A stretch of DNA of 64,000 nucleotides from Rubricoccus sp038746605. Its GTDB lineage: Bacteria > Bacteroidota > Rhodothermia > Rhodothermales > Rubricoccaceae. The stretch lies in contig JBCDKM010000003.1 in the NCBI GenBank assembly GCA_038746605.1, positions 218,615 to 282,614 of the forward strand, in the 5' to 3' direction. The stretch's first letter is position 1. The number at the start of each line of letters is the position of its first letter. The notes below the pieces were generated by a model that saw only the letters and a list, made by a program, of their open reading frames with translations, ran no database searches and had not been told where the DNA came from. Both the position numbers and the translations under genes were made by a program. Shown piece after piece: positions 42,417 through 50,571 of this stretch.

Positions 42417-45400
42417 ATGCGCATCTTGCTTCACCGCCTCGCACTGGTGGCTTTCCTCGTCGGCCTCACGGCTGGTGTCCCCTTCGCCCAGACGGGCACT
42501 CTCACCGGCGTCGTCGTGGACGGCGAATCGGGTGAGACACTTCCAGGCGCTAACGTTCTCATCACCGAGATCGAGCGCGGCGCCGCGACCGATCTCGACG
42601 GTGCTTACCGCATCGCGAACGTCCCCGTCGGGACGTACACGGTTCGCTACTCGTTTGTCGGCCTCGACACGCAGGAGGTCACAGGTGTCCAGATCGCCGC
42701 GGGCGAGACGACGACGATCAACATCGAGCTTAAGTTCGAAGACGGCAACGAGCTGGACATCGTTCAGGTCACCGCTGAGGCCATCATCGAGCGCAACACC
42801 GAGGTGGGCCTGCTCCGTCTCCGCGCTCGCGCGGCTCAAGTCTCGGACGCGATCTCCGCAGAGAGCATCTCTCGCTCTGGATCCTCAGATGCTGCCGACG
42901 CGATGGAGCGCGTCACCGGCGCGAGCGTCCAGGGTGGGCGCTATGTCTTCGTCCGTGGCCTCGGTGACCGTTACGCGAACACGCAGCTCAACGGTGCTCA
43001 GCTTCCCACTGCCGACCCGGATCGGCGCGCGGTCCAGTTCGACCTCTTCCCGAGTGGTCTCCTGGACAACATCGTCACGTTGAAGACCTTCACGCCGGAC
43101 CAGCCCGGCAGCTTCTCCGGTGGCCTCGTCAACATCTCCACGCGATCGTTCCCCGAGGAGACGACGTTCTCACTCTCGGCCTCCTCTGGCTTCGACACGC
43201 AGACGCAGGGCGCCGATGGCTTCCTGACCTACGAGGGCGGCTCCACGGACTGGCTCGGCTACGACGACGGCACGCGCGATCTACCAGACGCCATCGCGGC
43301 GCTCATTCCAGAGATCAGCGACGATGAGACGCTCATCCTGCCGGCCGATATCCCCTCGCGCAATGACTTCCGCTTCGACCCAGACGGGGCGGGGCAGCTC
43401 CGTGACCTCTCGCGCTCCTTCGCGACGGGCTTCTCGCCTGTGACGGGTACCGCGCCGATCAACCAGAGCTACTCCGCCTCGTTCGGCGACCGGTTCGACC
43501 TCTCAGAAGAGAGCGCGTTCGGTTTTGTGGTGGGTGGCAACTACGGGCGGAGCGCCAGCTTCTACGACGGTGGCACAACGGCACGCTTCAGCGGTCTCGG
43601 CACTGACACGCGCCCGTTCACCGCTGACCTCGTCTACGATGACACGCGTGGCACGCAGGAGGTGACCTGGGGAGGGATCGCGAACGCCACCCTCCGCCTC
43701 GGTGCGAACAACGAGATCGGCGTCAACTCGCTGTTCACGCGTAGCGCCGATGAGCAGGCACGCTTCCTTCAGGGCGAGGTCACACAGGTCGGCACCTTCT
43801 TTCAGGAACGCGTCCTCGGCTACACGCAGCGCCAGATGGCCTCTAGCCAGCTGCGCGGGCGCCACCTCTTCGCAGGTCTCGGCGACATAGAGTTGGAGTG
43901 GCGTGGTTCTCTGAGCGGTACCAACCTCGACGAGCCTGACCTCCGCTTCTTCTCCAACACCGTCGACACCCTCAACGTCGGCACGCCGAACGAGCGGATC
44001 AACTACGGCATCACGGGGGCTTCTGTGCCAGAGCCGCTTCGCTACTTCCGCGACCTCTCCGAAACGCTGGCCGCGGGTGCAGCCGATCTCTCCATACCTG
44101 TCCGGAGCCTGGGCGCTACGGTCAAGCTCGGCGGCGCCTATGACCGCACCACCCGTGAGTTCCGCGAGCGCTCCATCCGCTACGACATCCGCGCGGGCGG
44201 CACCGAGCTGGGTGGCACCTCCGCCGACTCCCTCGCGGCGTTCTTCGAGCGCAACCTCGGTCGTTTCACCACACGCGAGTTGAGCGATGGCCGTGTCCGC
44301 GTCGACTTCGACGGTACGATCCTCTCGGACGAGACCGAACTCGCCAACAGCTACAACGGAACGCTCGACGTAGCTGCGGGCTACGGCATGGTGGAGTTCC
44401 CGCTCTTCGAGCGGCTACGCGTGATCGCTGGTGCCCGTCTGGAGACAACCCTTCTCGATACGCAGAGCCCGTTCATTACGAACCAGCGCGACGCCTTCCT
44501 CGCAGACGCCGAGGCTGAGACGAACCCGGTCGCATCTGACAGCCTCCTCGCCCTCGCGGGTGAGTTCGGCACCATCGACCAACTCGACATCCTCCCGGCG
44601 CTCAACCTCGTCTACGGCGTCACGGACGACATGAACCTGCGGGCTGCAGCCACACAGACTCTTGCACGGCCCACCTTCCGCGAGATCGCGCCTTTCGGTG
44701 CTCGGGACTTCGGCCTCGGCGAAGAACTGATCGGCAACCCGTTCTTGGACCGGACGCTGATCACCAACCTGGATCTCCGGTGGGAGTGGTTCCCCCGAGC
44801 GGGCGAGATCATCGCCATCTCTGGGTACTACAAGCTTCTGGACGGCCCCATCGAGCGAGCCATCATCAACGCGAACGGTCAGACCTCCTTCCGCAACGTG
44901 GCGGAGGCCGAGATCTTCGGCGCGGAGATCGAGGCGCGTGGCAACCTCGACATCGTCTCTGAGGCCCTCTCCAACGTCTCCATCGGCCTCAACCTCACGC
45001 TCACGCAGTCCACCATCTCGCGGAGCCAGGAAGAGATCGACCGCGGCGCAGATCCCGAGCGCTCCCTCCAAGGCCAGAGCCCGTACCTCCTCAACCTCGA
45101 CGTCGCCTACGACTCCGAGACCACGACGGCGGGCCTCTTCTTCAACGTCTTCGGCCGTCGTCTCTCGCGTGTCTCGCAGGTCGGCACGCCGGATGTGTTT
45201 GAGGAGCCCGCCCCCACGCTGGACTTCATCGCCAGCCAGAGGCTCATCCAGGGCTGGTCGCTCAAGCTTTCCGCCAAGAACCTCCTCGGAGCGGACTTCC
45301 GCGAGGTGTACGACCTGGATCTCGATGATCCCGGCATCGCCGCGACGGTGCCTCCGGGCCTGACCGAGGCGCTGTTTCAGCGCTACAGCCGACCCACCTC

Positions 45401-45500
45401 CTTCTCCATCGGCCTCAGCTTCAACCCCCAGTTCGGCGGTTCCTCCGCGCCATCCGTGCCCGCACCTGTGGCACAGACCGGCGGTCCGTCGGGGGGCTGA
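42417..45500 (+). CDS. TonB-dependent outer-membrane receptor
   Basis: A 1027-residue receptor. Signal peptide (to about 24, then QTGTLTG), a carboxypeptidase-regulatory-like domain (25-110, GVVVDGESGETLPGANVLI ... GTYTVRYSFVG), a plug domain (about 120-235, with RYVFVRGLGDRYANTQLNG) and a 22-strand-type barrel to the end. The plug phrase and the DPDRRAVQFDLFPSGLLDNIVTLKTF stretch (split here) are usual for the Bacteroidota/Rhodothermota TonB receptors that sit beside a T9SS-sorted partner. No SusD gene is adjacent, so it is not a standard starch-type pair. The substrate is unknown. The partner gene begins 79 bases downstream, behind a strong hairpin. Confidence 0.94.
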   Translation: MRILLHRLALVAFLVGLTAGVPFAQTGTLTGVVVDGESGETLPGANVLITEIERGAATDLDGAYRIANVPVGTYTVRYSFVGLDTQEVTGVQIAAGETTTINIELKFEDGNELDIVQVTAEAIIERNTEVGLLRLRARAAQVSDAISAESISRSGSSDAADAMERVTGASVQGGRYVFVRGLGDRYANTQLNGAQLPTADPDRRAVQFDLFPSGLLDNIVTLKTFTPDQPGSFSGGLVNISTRSFPEETTFSLSASSGFDTQTQGADGFLTYEGGSTDWLGYDDGTRDLPDAIAALIPEISDDETLILPADIPSRNDFRFDPDGAGQLRDLSRSFATGFSPVTGTAPINQSYSASFGDRFDLSEESAFGFVVGGNYGRSASFYDGGTTARFSGLGTDTRPFTADLVYDDTRGTQEVTWGGIANATLRLGANNEIGVNSLFTRSADEQARFLQGEVTQVGTFFQERVLGYTQRQMASSQLRGRHLFAGLGDIELEWRGSLSGTNLDEPDLRFFSNTVDTLNVGTPNERINYGITGASVPEPLRYFRDLSETLAAGAADLSIPVRSLGATVKLGGAYDRTTREFRERSIRYDIRAGGTELGGTSADSLAAFFERNLGRFTTRELSDGRVRVDFDGTILSDETELANSYNGTLDVAAGYGMVEFPLFERLRVIAGARLETTLLDTQSPFITNQRDAFLADAEAETNPVASDSLLALAGEFGTIDQLDILPALNLVYGVTDDMNLRAAATQTLARPTFREIAPFGARDFGLGEELIGNPFLDRTLITNLDLRWEWFPRAGEIIAISGYYKLLDGPIERAIINANGQTSFRNVAEAEIFGAEIEARGNLDIVSEALSNVSIGLNLTLTQSTISRSQEEIDRGADPERSLQGQSPYLLNLDVAYDSETTTAGLFFNVFGRRLSRVSQVGTPDVFEEPAPTLDFIASQRLIQGWSLKLSAKNLLGADFREVYDLDLDDPGIAATVPPGLTEALFQRYSRPTSFSIGLSFNPQFGGSSAPSVPAPVAQTGGPSGG

Positions 45501-45512
45501 CCCTCGCGCGGC

Positions 45513-45542
45513 GTGGCGCGCACGCTCCAGCGTGCGTGCCAC
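45513..45542. terminator. Strong hairpin between receptor and its partner gene
   Basis: A 13-bp stem, GTGGCGCGCACGC (45513-45525) with GCGTGCGTGCCAC (45530-45542), one G-U pair in RNA, loop TCCA. No T-run. It may lower expression of the downstream gene or protect the receptor mRNA 3' end. Confidence 0.6.
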
Positions 45543-45579
45543 CGTGCACTCTCCATCCTTCCCTCTCTCTCCCGCCCAC

Positions 45580-47307
45580 ATGCTTCGCACTGCGACCCTC
45601 CTGGTCGGCCTCGTGATGCTCGCCCTCGCCCCTGTGCAGGCGCAGACCGTCCGAGTGACCGACGACATCACGTCGAATACGACGTGGACTTCAGCCAACA
45701 CCTATCTCCTCGACGGCCTCATCTTTGTGGATCCAGGCGCCACGCTTGAGATCGAGGCGGGTACTGTCATCAAGGGCGTCGAGGCCGACAACATCACCAC
45801 CGGTGATGGCGCGAGCGCCCTCATCGTCCGTCGCGGTGCTCGCATCGAAGCGACGGGAACGGCCTCAGATCCGATCATCTTCACTGCCGAGATCGACGAC
45901 GTCAATGACGCCTTCGATACCGACGAGCGGGACCGCGAGCTGTGGGGTGGCGTGATCATCCTCGGCCGCGCGCCGACCAACGCCAACGACGGCAACGGCA
46001 ACCGCATCGACGTGCAGATCGAGGGCATCGAGTTCGACCCGGCGACGCAGATCGGTGAGGAGGCGCAGTACGGCGGCGACGACCCGATGGACGACTCGGG
46101 CATCTTCCGCTATGTCTCGATCCGCCACGGCGGGTTCTCGATCTCGGGCGTCGAAGGCGACGAGATCAACGGCCTGACGCTCGGCGCCGTCGGCGCGGGC
46201 ACGACGATCGAGTACGTGGAGGTGTACGCCAACTTCGACGACTGCTTCGAGTGGTTCGGCGGGACGGTCGAGACCAAGTACCTCGCGGGCCTCTTCTGCG
46301 GCGACGACACGTTCGACTACGACCAGGGCTACAACGGCAAGGGCCAGTTCTGGCTCTCGCTCCAGTCAGCAGACGTAGCCGGTCGTGGCGGCGAGCACGA
46401 CGGTGGTGACAACGATCTCGGCGGTGAGGGCTCGAACCCCTTCGCCATCCCGACGATCTCGAACGTCACGTTCATCGGAGCTGGAGTCAACGCGACGCCG
46501 TCGAACGACGACGCGAACAACCCGGCGGTGTTCTTCCGGGACAACGCGGGTGGCAAGTACTACAACTCTGTCTACACGGACTTCCCGGCACAAGCGCTTC
46601 GGATCGAGGACCTCGCCTCCGGCGCAGACTCGCGCGAGCGTCTGGAGAACGGCGACCTCGTGATCGCCAACTCCCTTTTCTCGGATTTCGGCGCGGGCAC
46701 GACGCTTGAGTCTCTGATTCAGGAGGGGAGCCAGCGCACCCCGGCCTCGGTCGTCGCTCCGATTCTCGTGGCGGCGGGTAACGCCGTCGTCACGAGCGAC
46801 GTGATCGTGAGTGCCTCGCGCACCGCTGACGAGGGCTTCAACCCCCGTCCTGTCAACGACGCGGCTAGCGGCGCCAGCTTCTCCGCAGATCCGCTCGGGG
46901 ACGACTTCTTCCACGAGGTCGGCTACCGGGGCGCCTTCGACCCGGTCAACCCGGTCTGGCTCACCGGTTGGAGTGTGCTCGACACTGGCGACTACCTCAG
47001 CCCCGCGGCTGTGACGGTTTCCAACGGCTCCACGCCGACGGTTGCTGAGAACGCCCTCCGCGCTCTCTACCCGAACCCGGCGACCAGCCTCGTGACGCTG
47101 GAGTTCGACCTCGCAGTGTCTGGTCCGGTCCGCATCGCCGCGTACGACCTCCTCGGCCGCGAGGTGGCCGTGCTCGCAGATGGCCCGATGGCGGAGGGTG
47201 AGGCGAGCCTTGCGTTGGACGCCCGCCAGATGCCTGCCGGTACGTACGTCCTCCGCGTCAGTGGGGAGGGCTTCGAGGCCACACGCAAGCTGACGGTCAT
47301 TCGCTAA
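45580..47307 (+). CDS. T9SS-sorted secreted beta-helix-like protein, receptor partner
   Basis: A 575-residue exported protein. Signal peptide MLRTATLLVGLVMLALAPVQA then Gln; a repetitive region (about 25-460) rich in Gly, Asp and Asn with right-handed beta-helix character (ATLEIEAGTVIKGVEADN, IRYVSIRHGGFSISG-like turns); then a T9SS type A sorting domain (YPNPATSLVTLEFDL, GREVAVLADG, GTYVLRVSGEGF). Proteins of this shape regularly follow a TonB receptor of this type and are thought to be the surface capture component. The mature part has an acidic, Asp-rich composition suited to binding cations. ATG 45580 opens the signal peptide; an ATG 16 codons earlier lacks signal-like sequence. Confidence 0.87.
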   Translation: MLRTATLLVGLVMLALAPVQAQTVRVTDDITSNTTWTSANTYLLDGLIFVDPGATLEIEAGTVIKGVEADNITTGDGASALIVRRGARIEATGTASDPIIFTAEIDDVNDAFDTDERDRELWGGVIILGRAPTNANDGNGNRIDVQIEGIEFDPATQIGEEAQYGGDDPMDDSGIFRYVSIRHGGFSISGVEGDEINGLTLGAVGAGTTIEYVEVYANFDDCFEWFGGTVETKYLAGLFCGDDTFDYDQGYNGKGQFWLSLQSADVAGRGGEHDGGDNDLGGEGSNPFAIPTISNVTFIGAGVNATPSNDDANNPAVFFRDNAGGKYYNSVYTDFPAQALRIEDLASGADSRERLENGDLVIANSLFSDFGAGTTLESLIQEGSQRTPASVVAPILVAAGNAVVTSDVIVSASRTADEGFNPRPVNDAASGASFSADPLGDDFFHEVGYRGAFDPVNPVWLTGWSVLDTGDYLSPAAVTVSNGSTPTVAENALRALYPNPATSLVTLEFDLAVSGPVRIAAYDLLGREVAVLADGPMAEGEASLALDARQMPAGTYVLRVSGEGFEATRKLTVIR

Positions 47308-47479
47308 TACCCCCGTCCGGCGGGTGGCCTCGCGCTGCCCACCGGGCGATCCCTGCTGCTCGGCACCCAGGCGGTGCCCGTCCACCCGGGTGGCTCGCCA
47401 CCCCTCCGCCGCCGAGCGCACGCGCCGACCTTTCCGTGGGAGGAGGGTCGGCGCGGTTCGTTTAAGGCCACGAGTCTCT

Positions 47480-47499
47480 CCGCCTCGGCACCGAGGCGG
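47480..47499. repeat. Intergenic hairpin repeat, short form
   Basis: CCGCCTCGG (47480-47488) and CCGAGGCGG (47491-47499), loop CA. Confidence 0.92.
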
Positions 47500-47540
47500 A
47501 CAGGGGGCGTAGGCGGCGCGGGGGCTGATACCTTTGATAG

Positions 47541-47569
47541 CCGTTATGACGCCCCCTCAGGCGTAACGG
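47541..47569. promoter_or_regulatory. CCGTTA/TAACGG stem before the phosphoesterase gene
   Basis: CCGTTA (47541-47546) and TAACGG (47564-47569) enclose an inner CGCC/GGCG stem with a bulge. CCGTTATG occurs again at 47594-47601. Could be an operator or a leader structure; role unknown. Confidence 0.35.
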
Positions 47570-47641
47570 AGCGGTCACAGGGACGCCATAGTTCCGTTAT
47601 GCAGAGGGGCTTGTTTTAGAGGCCCTCCTGCACCCCCGCCT

Positions 47642-48463
47642 ATGTCCACCGCCCGGTACCGGACGCTCTTTCTCTCCGATCTCCACCTCGGGATGCGCGG
47701 CGCTCGCGCCGATGCCGTCCTCGACTTTCTCCGCCACCACGAGGCCGACCGGTGGGTTCTCGTCGGCGATGTGGTAGACGGGTGGGCGCTCCGGCGCTCG
47801 TGGCATTGGCCGCAGGAGCACAACGACGTGATCCAGAAGCTGCTTCGGAAGGTCCGAGCGGGCGCCGAGATGGTCTACGTCCCCGGCAACCACGACGGCG
47901 CGGCCCGCCAGTTCGTCGGGATGACCTTCGGAGGGATCCTCGTGCAACGCGAGACGATCCACGAAACCGCGGACGGCCGCCGCCTGCTCGTCCTTCACGG
48001 GGACGAGTTCGACGGGGTGGTCCGCCTCGCGCCCTGGCTGAGCGCACTCGGCGCGAGAGCCTACGAGCTCACGCTGAAAGCCAACCGCCCGGTGGCCGCC
48101 ATCCGCCGCAAGCTCGGCTACCCGTACTGGTCGCTCTCGGCGTACCTCAAGGAGCGCACGAAGCGGGCCGTCCAGTACATGGGCGAGTTCGAGGAGGCCG
48201 TCGCCCGGCGCGGCGCCGAGGCGGGCGTGGACGGCGTCGTCTGCGGACACATCCACCGGCCCGAGATCTGCACCTTCCAGCGCGAAGGCCGCGAGATTCT
48301 CTACGCCAATTGCGGCGATTGGGTGGAGAGTTGCACCGCCCTCGCGGAGCATCACGACGGCACCCTGGAACTCATCCGCTGGACGGGTTCCACCTCGCGA
48401 GGGGACGGGGTGCCACACGAGGTCGCCGCTGAGGCGCCTGTCCTCTCCGAGGTGCTCGCATGA
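47642..48463 (+). CDS. LpxH-like metallophosphoesterase
   Basis: A 273-residue calcineurin-type phosphoesterase, close to UDP-2,3-diacylglucosamine diphosphatase (LpxH) and its Bacteroidota relatives. Metal motifs in order: FLSDLHLG (about 10-17), GDVVDGW, GNHDG (about 80-84), HGDEFDG and CGHIHRPE. The extra stretch FDGVVRLAPWLSALGARAYELTLKANRP follows the family cap. It overlaps the glycosyltransferase by four bases (ATGA), so both act in one envelope-glycolipid step. I do not assign lpxH outright because close relatives act on other lipids. Confidence 0.9.
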   Translation: MSTARYRTLFLSDLHLGMRGARADAVLDFLRHHEADRWVLVGDVVDGWALRRSWHWPQEHNDVIQKLLRKVRAGAEMVYVPGNHDGAARQFVGMTFGGILVQRETIHETADGRRLLVLHGDEFDGVVRLAPWLSALGARAYELTLKANRPVAAIRRKLGYPYWSLSAYLKERTKRAVQYMGEFEEAVARRGAEAGVDGVVCGHIHRPEICTFQREGREILYANCGDWVESCTALAEHHDGTLELIRWTGSTSRGDGVPHEVAAEAPVLSEVLA

Positions 48464-49629
48464 CCACGGATCGCTCTCTCCGCATTCTCTTCGCCGTCCA
48501 GGGCGAGGGGCGCGGTCACATGACGCAGGCCCTCGCTCTCGCCCCGATGCTCCGCCGCGCGGGCTACCAGATTCTCGGCGCGACGGTCAGCGCGAGTCAC
48601 CGCCAGTCCGTCCCGGCGTTCTTCCGCGACGGCCTCGGCGCACCGGTCCACCTCCTCTCCGCTCCCACCTTCGAGGCCGACGCCCACGGCCGCATCCACC
48701 TCGGGCGTACAGTCTGGGCGGGGCTTCGCAGCGCCCGCTCCACTTCCGCCAGCCTCGACGCGCTCGCGGGCCTCTTGGACGAGCACGAGCCGGACGTGAT
48801 CGTGTCCTTCTTCGACGCGCTCACCGGACTCTACGGCCTGCTCCGGCCGTCCGACGCGCCCGTCGTGGCGGTGGGGCACCAGTTCATGTTCGAGTACCCG
48901 GAGTACCCCTTCGCGCCGGGCCAGCCCCTCCAGCGCGCCGCGATGCGCGGCTACACGCGTGCCCTCGGTGCCAGCGCCGAGACGCGCCTCGCCCTCTCGT
49001 TCTATGATGCCGAGGTTCCACGCGAGGGGACGGTCGTGATGCCGCCACTGCTCCGCCCAGAGGTCCTCGCGATGAACGGCGCGAAAGATGACGGCTCGCT
49101 GCTCGTCTATCTCATGGAGCCCGCCCTCGCGTCCGTCCTCGCGCGATGGAGCGACTGTCACCCCGGGGTGCCCATCCACTGCTTCACGGCGATGGAGCCT
49201 CGAGTCCATAGCGAGGCGCTGACCTTCCACGCGCTCTCCGGCACGGACTTCCTCCGGCGGATGGCCGTCTGCCGGGGCGTCGTCTGCACGGCGGGCTTCG
49301 AGTCCGTCAGCGAGGCGATGTGGCTCGGCAAGCCGGTCTGCATGGCGCCCACGCCCGGCCACTACGAGCAACGCTGCAACGCCCGTGACGCCGCCACCGA
49401 GGGCGCCGGGCTCGCCGTGGACGACCTCGAAACGGGCCTGGACGCGTTCCTCCGCTACCTGCCGACGCACGCCACCCGCCCGGAGCCGTTTCGGGCCTGG
49501 GTGCGGAAGGCTGAGGGTGATGTTGTCCGCGAGATCGAGCGGGCAGCGGGCCTTCCCCGTCTCTCGGTCCATCTCGGCGATGGCGCTCCCGAGGTGCTCC
49601 CCGCGCTGACGGCTCGGTCGGCATCGTAG
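48460..49629 (+). CDS. MGT-type glycosyltransferase
   Basis: A 389-residue GT-B glycosyltransferase, of the group seen in macroside/MurG-like enzymes. The N-terminal domain begins RILFAVQGEGRGHMTQAL, a Gly-rich loop also found in MurG-like proteins, and the C-terminal donor domain shows GVVCTAGFESVSEAMWLGKPVCMAPTPGHYEQ, with the Glu expected to touch the sugar nucleotide. It overlaps the phosphoesterase by ATGA and likely works on the same lipid. Acceptor and sugar are unknown. Ends 33 bases before the convergent zinc-ribbon gene. Confidence 0.87.
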   Translation: MTTDRSLRILFAVQGEGRGHMTQALALAPMLRRAGYQILGATVSASHRQSVPAFFRDGLGAPVHLLSAPTFEADAHGRIHLGRTVWAGLRSARSTSASLDALAGLLDEHEPDVIVSFFDALTGLYGLLRPSDAPVVAVGHQFMFEYPEYPFAPGQPLQRAAMRGYTRALGASAETRLALSFYDAEVPREGTVVMPPLLRPEVLAMNGAKDDGSLLVYLMEPALASVLARWSDCHPGVPIHCFTAMEPRVHSEALTFHALSGTDFLRRMAVCRGVVCTAGFESVSEAMWLGKPVCMAPTPGHYEQRCNARDAATEGAGLAVDDLETGLDAFLRYLPTHATRPEPFRAWVRKAEGDVVREIERAAGLPRLSVHLGDGAPEVLPALTARSAS

Positions 49630-49633
49630 CTCC

Positions 49634-49661
49634 TCCCCCCTCGGCACCGAGGTGGAGGGGG
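49634..49661. repeat. Intergenic hairpin repeat between convergent stop codons
   Basis: CCTCGG (49639-49644) and CCGAGG (49647-49652), with further pairing of CTCC and GGAG on the outside. Fills the whole gap between the convergent genes. Confidence 0.85.
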
Positions 49662-50486
49662 TTACGAGCGTGGCGCCCGATACTCGCCGAGGCGGGCGTG
49701 CCGCTCGTCCGAGGTGTCGCTCGGCATCTCTGAGACGAGGCGGCAGGCGTCACAGCGGAACGCGAAGCCCTCCAGGTAGCCCCCCTCGCGGTCCCCGCCG
49801 ACGTACCACGCTTCGCCACATCCCGGGCAGAGCCGAGCCTCCTCGTTCGTCCGGCGACCGTAGTACCGCTGGAGATACATATAGGTCGGCAGGCTCGTGG
49901 CCGTCTCGACTTCGCGAGCGAGCCGCCGCCCGTCTTCCATCAACGTGCTGTCGGGCTCCACGAGTTGCTTGTAGGCTGGAATCTCCAGGTCACCCGATCC
50001 CAGCCAGACCAGATCCAACTCGCGGTAGTGCATGCCCCAGTGCACGAGATGCTCGCGTGTCTGGTCGGAAACGGGCAGCAGGTAGATCGCGAGCTCTTCG
50101 CCATCGTCCCCGCGCCCGATCAGGTCGTTTTCAAAGGCCCATCGGGTGCACACCACGAGCGAGGGTGCGCCCTGCCAGTCTGCTTTCGCGAAAGCCTCGG
50201 GGTCGTCGTCCAGAAGTGTCCACCTCGGGGGGTGGCCGAAGGCCTCCGTCACCTTCTCTCGGTCGCGGCGGCTCCACTCAGAGCAAAACCGGTCTTCGTG
50301 CGCATCAGGCTGGGTGAGCGCCGTGTAAACGACGTGCTGTCCGTTCTCCCGTGCGTCTATCTGGTCTGGACCGGCCTGCCCGTTCTTGAACAGCATCGCA
50401 AGGTAGCCATCCGCGAGATCGATCTGCCTCTCGCGTTCGTCGGGATCGGGCGAGAGGGGACCGAAGGAGACGCGAGCGGCGACCAT
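49662..50486 (-). CDS. DUF2310-like zinc-ribbon protein
   Basis: A 274-residue protein without signal peptide. The N-terminal 200 residues are family-specific and of unknown role. The C-terminal part has two CxxC pairs, CPGCGEAW and CDACRLVSEMP, set 25 residues apart, which make a zinc ribbon. The family is described as zinc-ribbon-containing and possibly nucleic-acid-binding. A strip of acidic residues and the WGMHYRELDLVWLGSGDLEIPAYKQLVEP region (in part) mark the family core. ATG 50486 is the first in frame. A TACCTT box lies 24 bases upstream. Confidence 0.82.
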   Translation of the reverse strand: MVAARVSFGPLSPDPDERERQIDLADGYLAMLFKNGQAGPDQIDARENGQHVVYTALTQPDAHEDRFCSEWSRRDREKVTEAFGHPPRWTLLDDDPEAFAKADWQGAPSLVVCTRWAFENDLIGRGDDGEELAIYLLPVSDQTREHLVHWGMHYRELDLVWLGSGDLEIPAYKQLVEPDSTLMEDGRRLAREVETATSLPTYMYLQRYYGRRTNEEARLCPGCGEAWYVGGDREGGYLEGFAFRCDACRLVSEMPSDTSDERHARLGEYRAPRS

Positions 50487-50509
50487 GACGGGAGGGATCC
50501 TGGTGCGCG

Positions 50510-50515
50510 AAGGTA
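50510..50515 (-). promoter_or_regulatory. Candidate -10 box (TACCTT)
   Basis: Minus-strand TACCTT, 24 bases before the zinc-ribbon gene ATG. Confidence 0.3.
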
Positions 50516-50525
50516 GGCCGAAGCT

Positions 50526-50552
50526 CCTCCCGCCTCGGCACCGAGGTGGAGG
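50526..50552. repeat. Intergenic hairpin repeat, short form
   Basis: CGCCTCGG (50531-50538) and CCGAGGTG (50541-50548), extended by CTCC/GGAG pairing outside. Between two minus-strand genes. Confidence 0.88.
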
Positions 50553-50571
50553 GAGCCGGGAGGTACCGACA

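Larger units (their letters stand above)
47308..47641. other. 334-base region dense in hairpins
   Basis: Contains GGCACC/GGTGCC (47362-47378), GGGTGGC/GCCACCC (47388-47403), a short-form hairpin repeat (47480-47499) and the CCGTTA/TAACGG stem at 47541-47569. No coding frame with plausible content. Probably the 3' end of the receptor unit plus the leader of the phosphoesterase gene. Confidence 0.6.

Noticed and set aside
47529..47536. TACCTTTG as a Bacteroidetes-type -7 box before the phosphoesterase gene
   Set aside because: It fits TAnnTTTG but there is no TTG at -33 and other genes in the window do not show this box.
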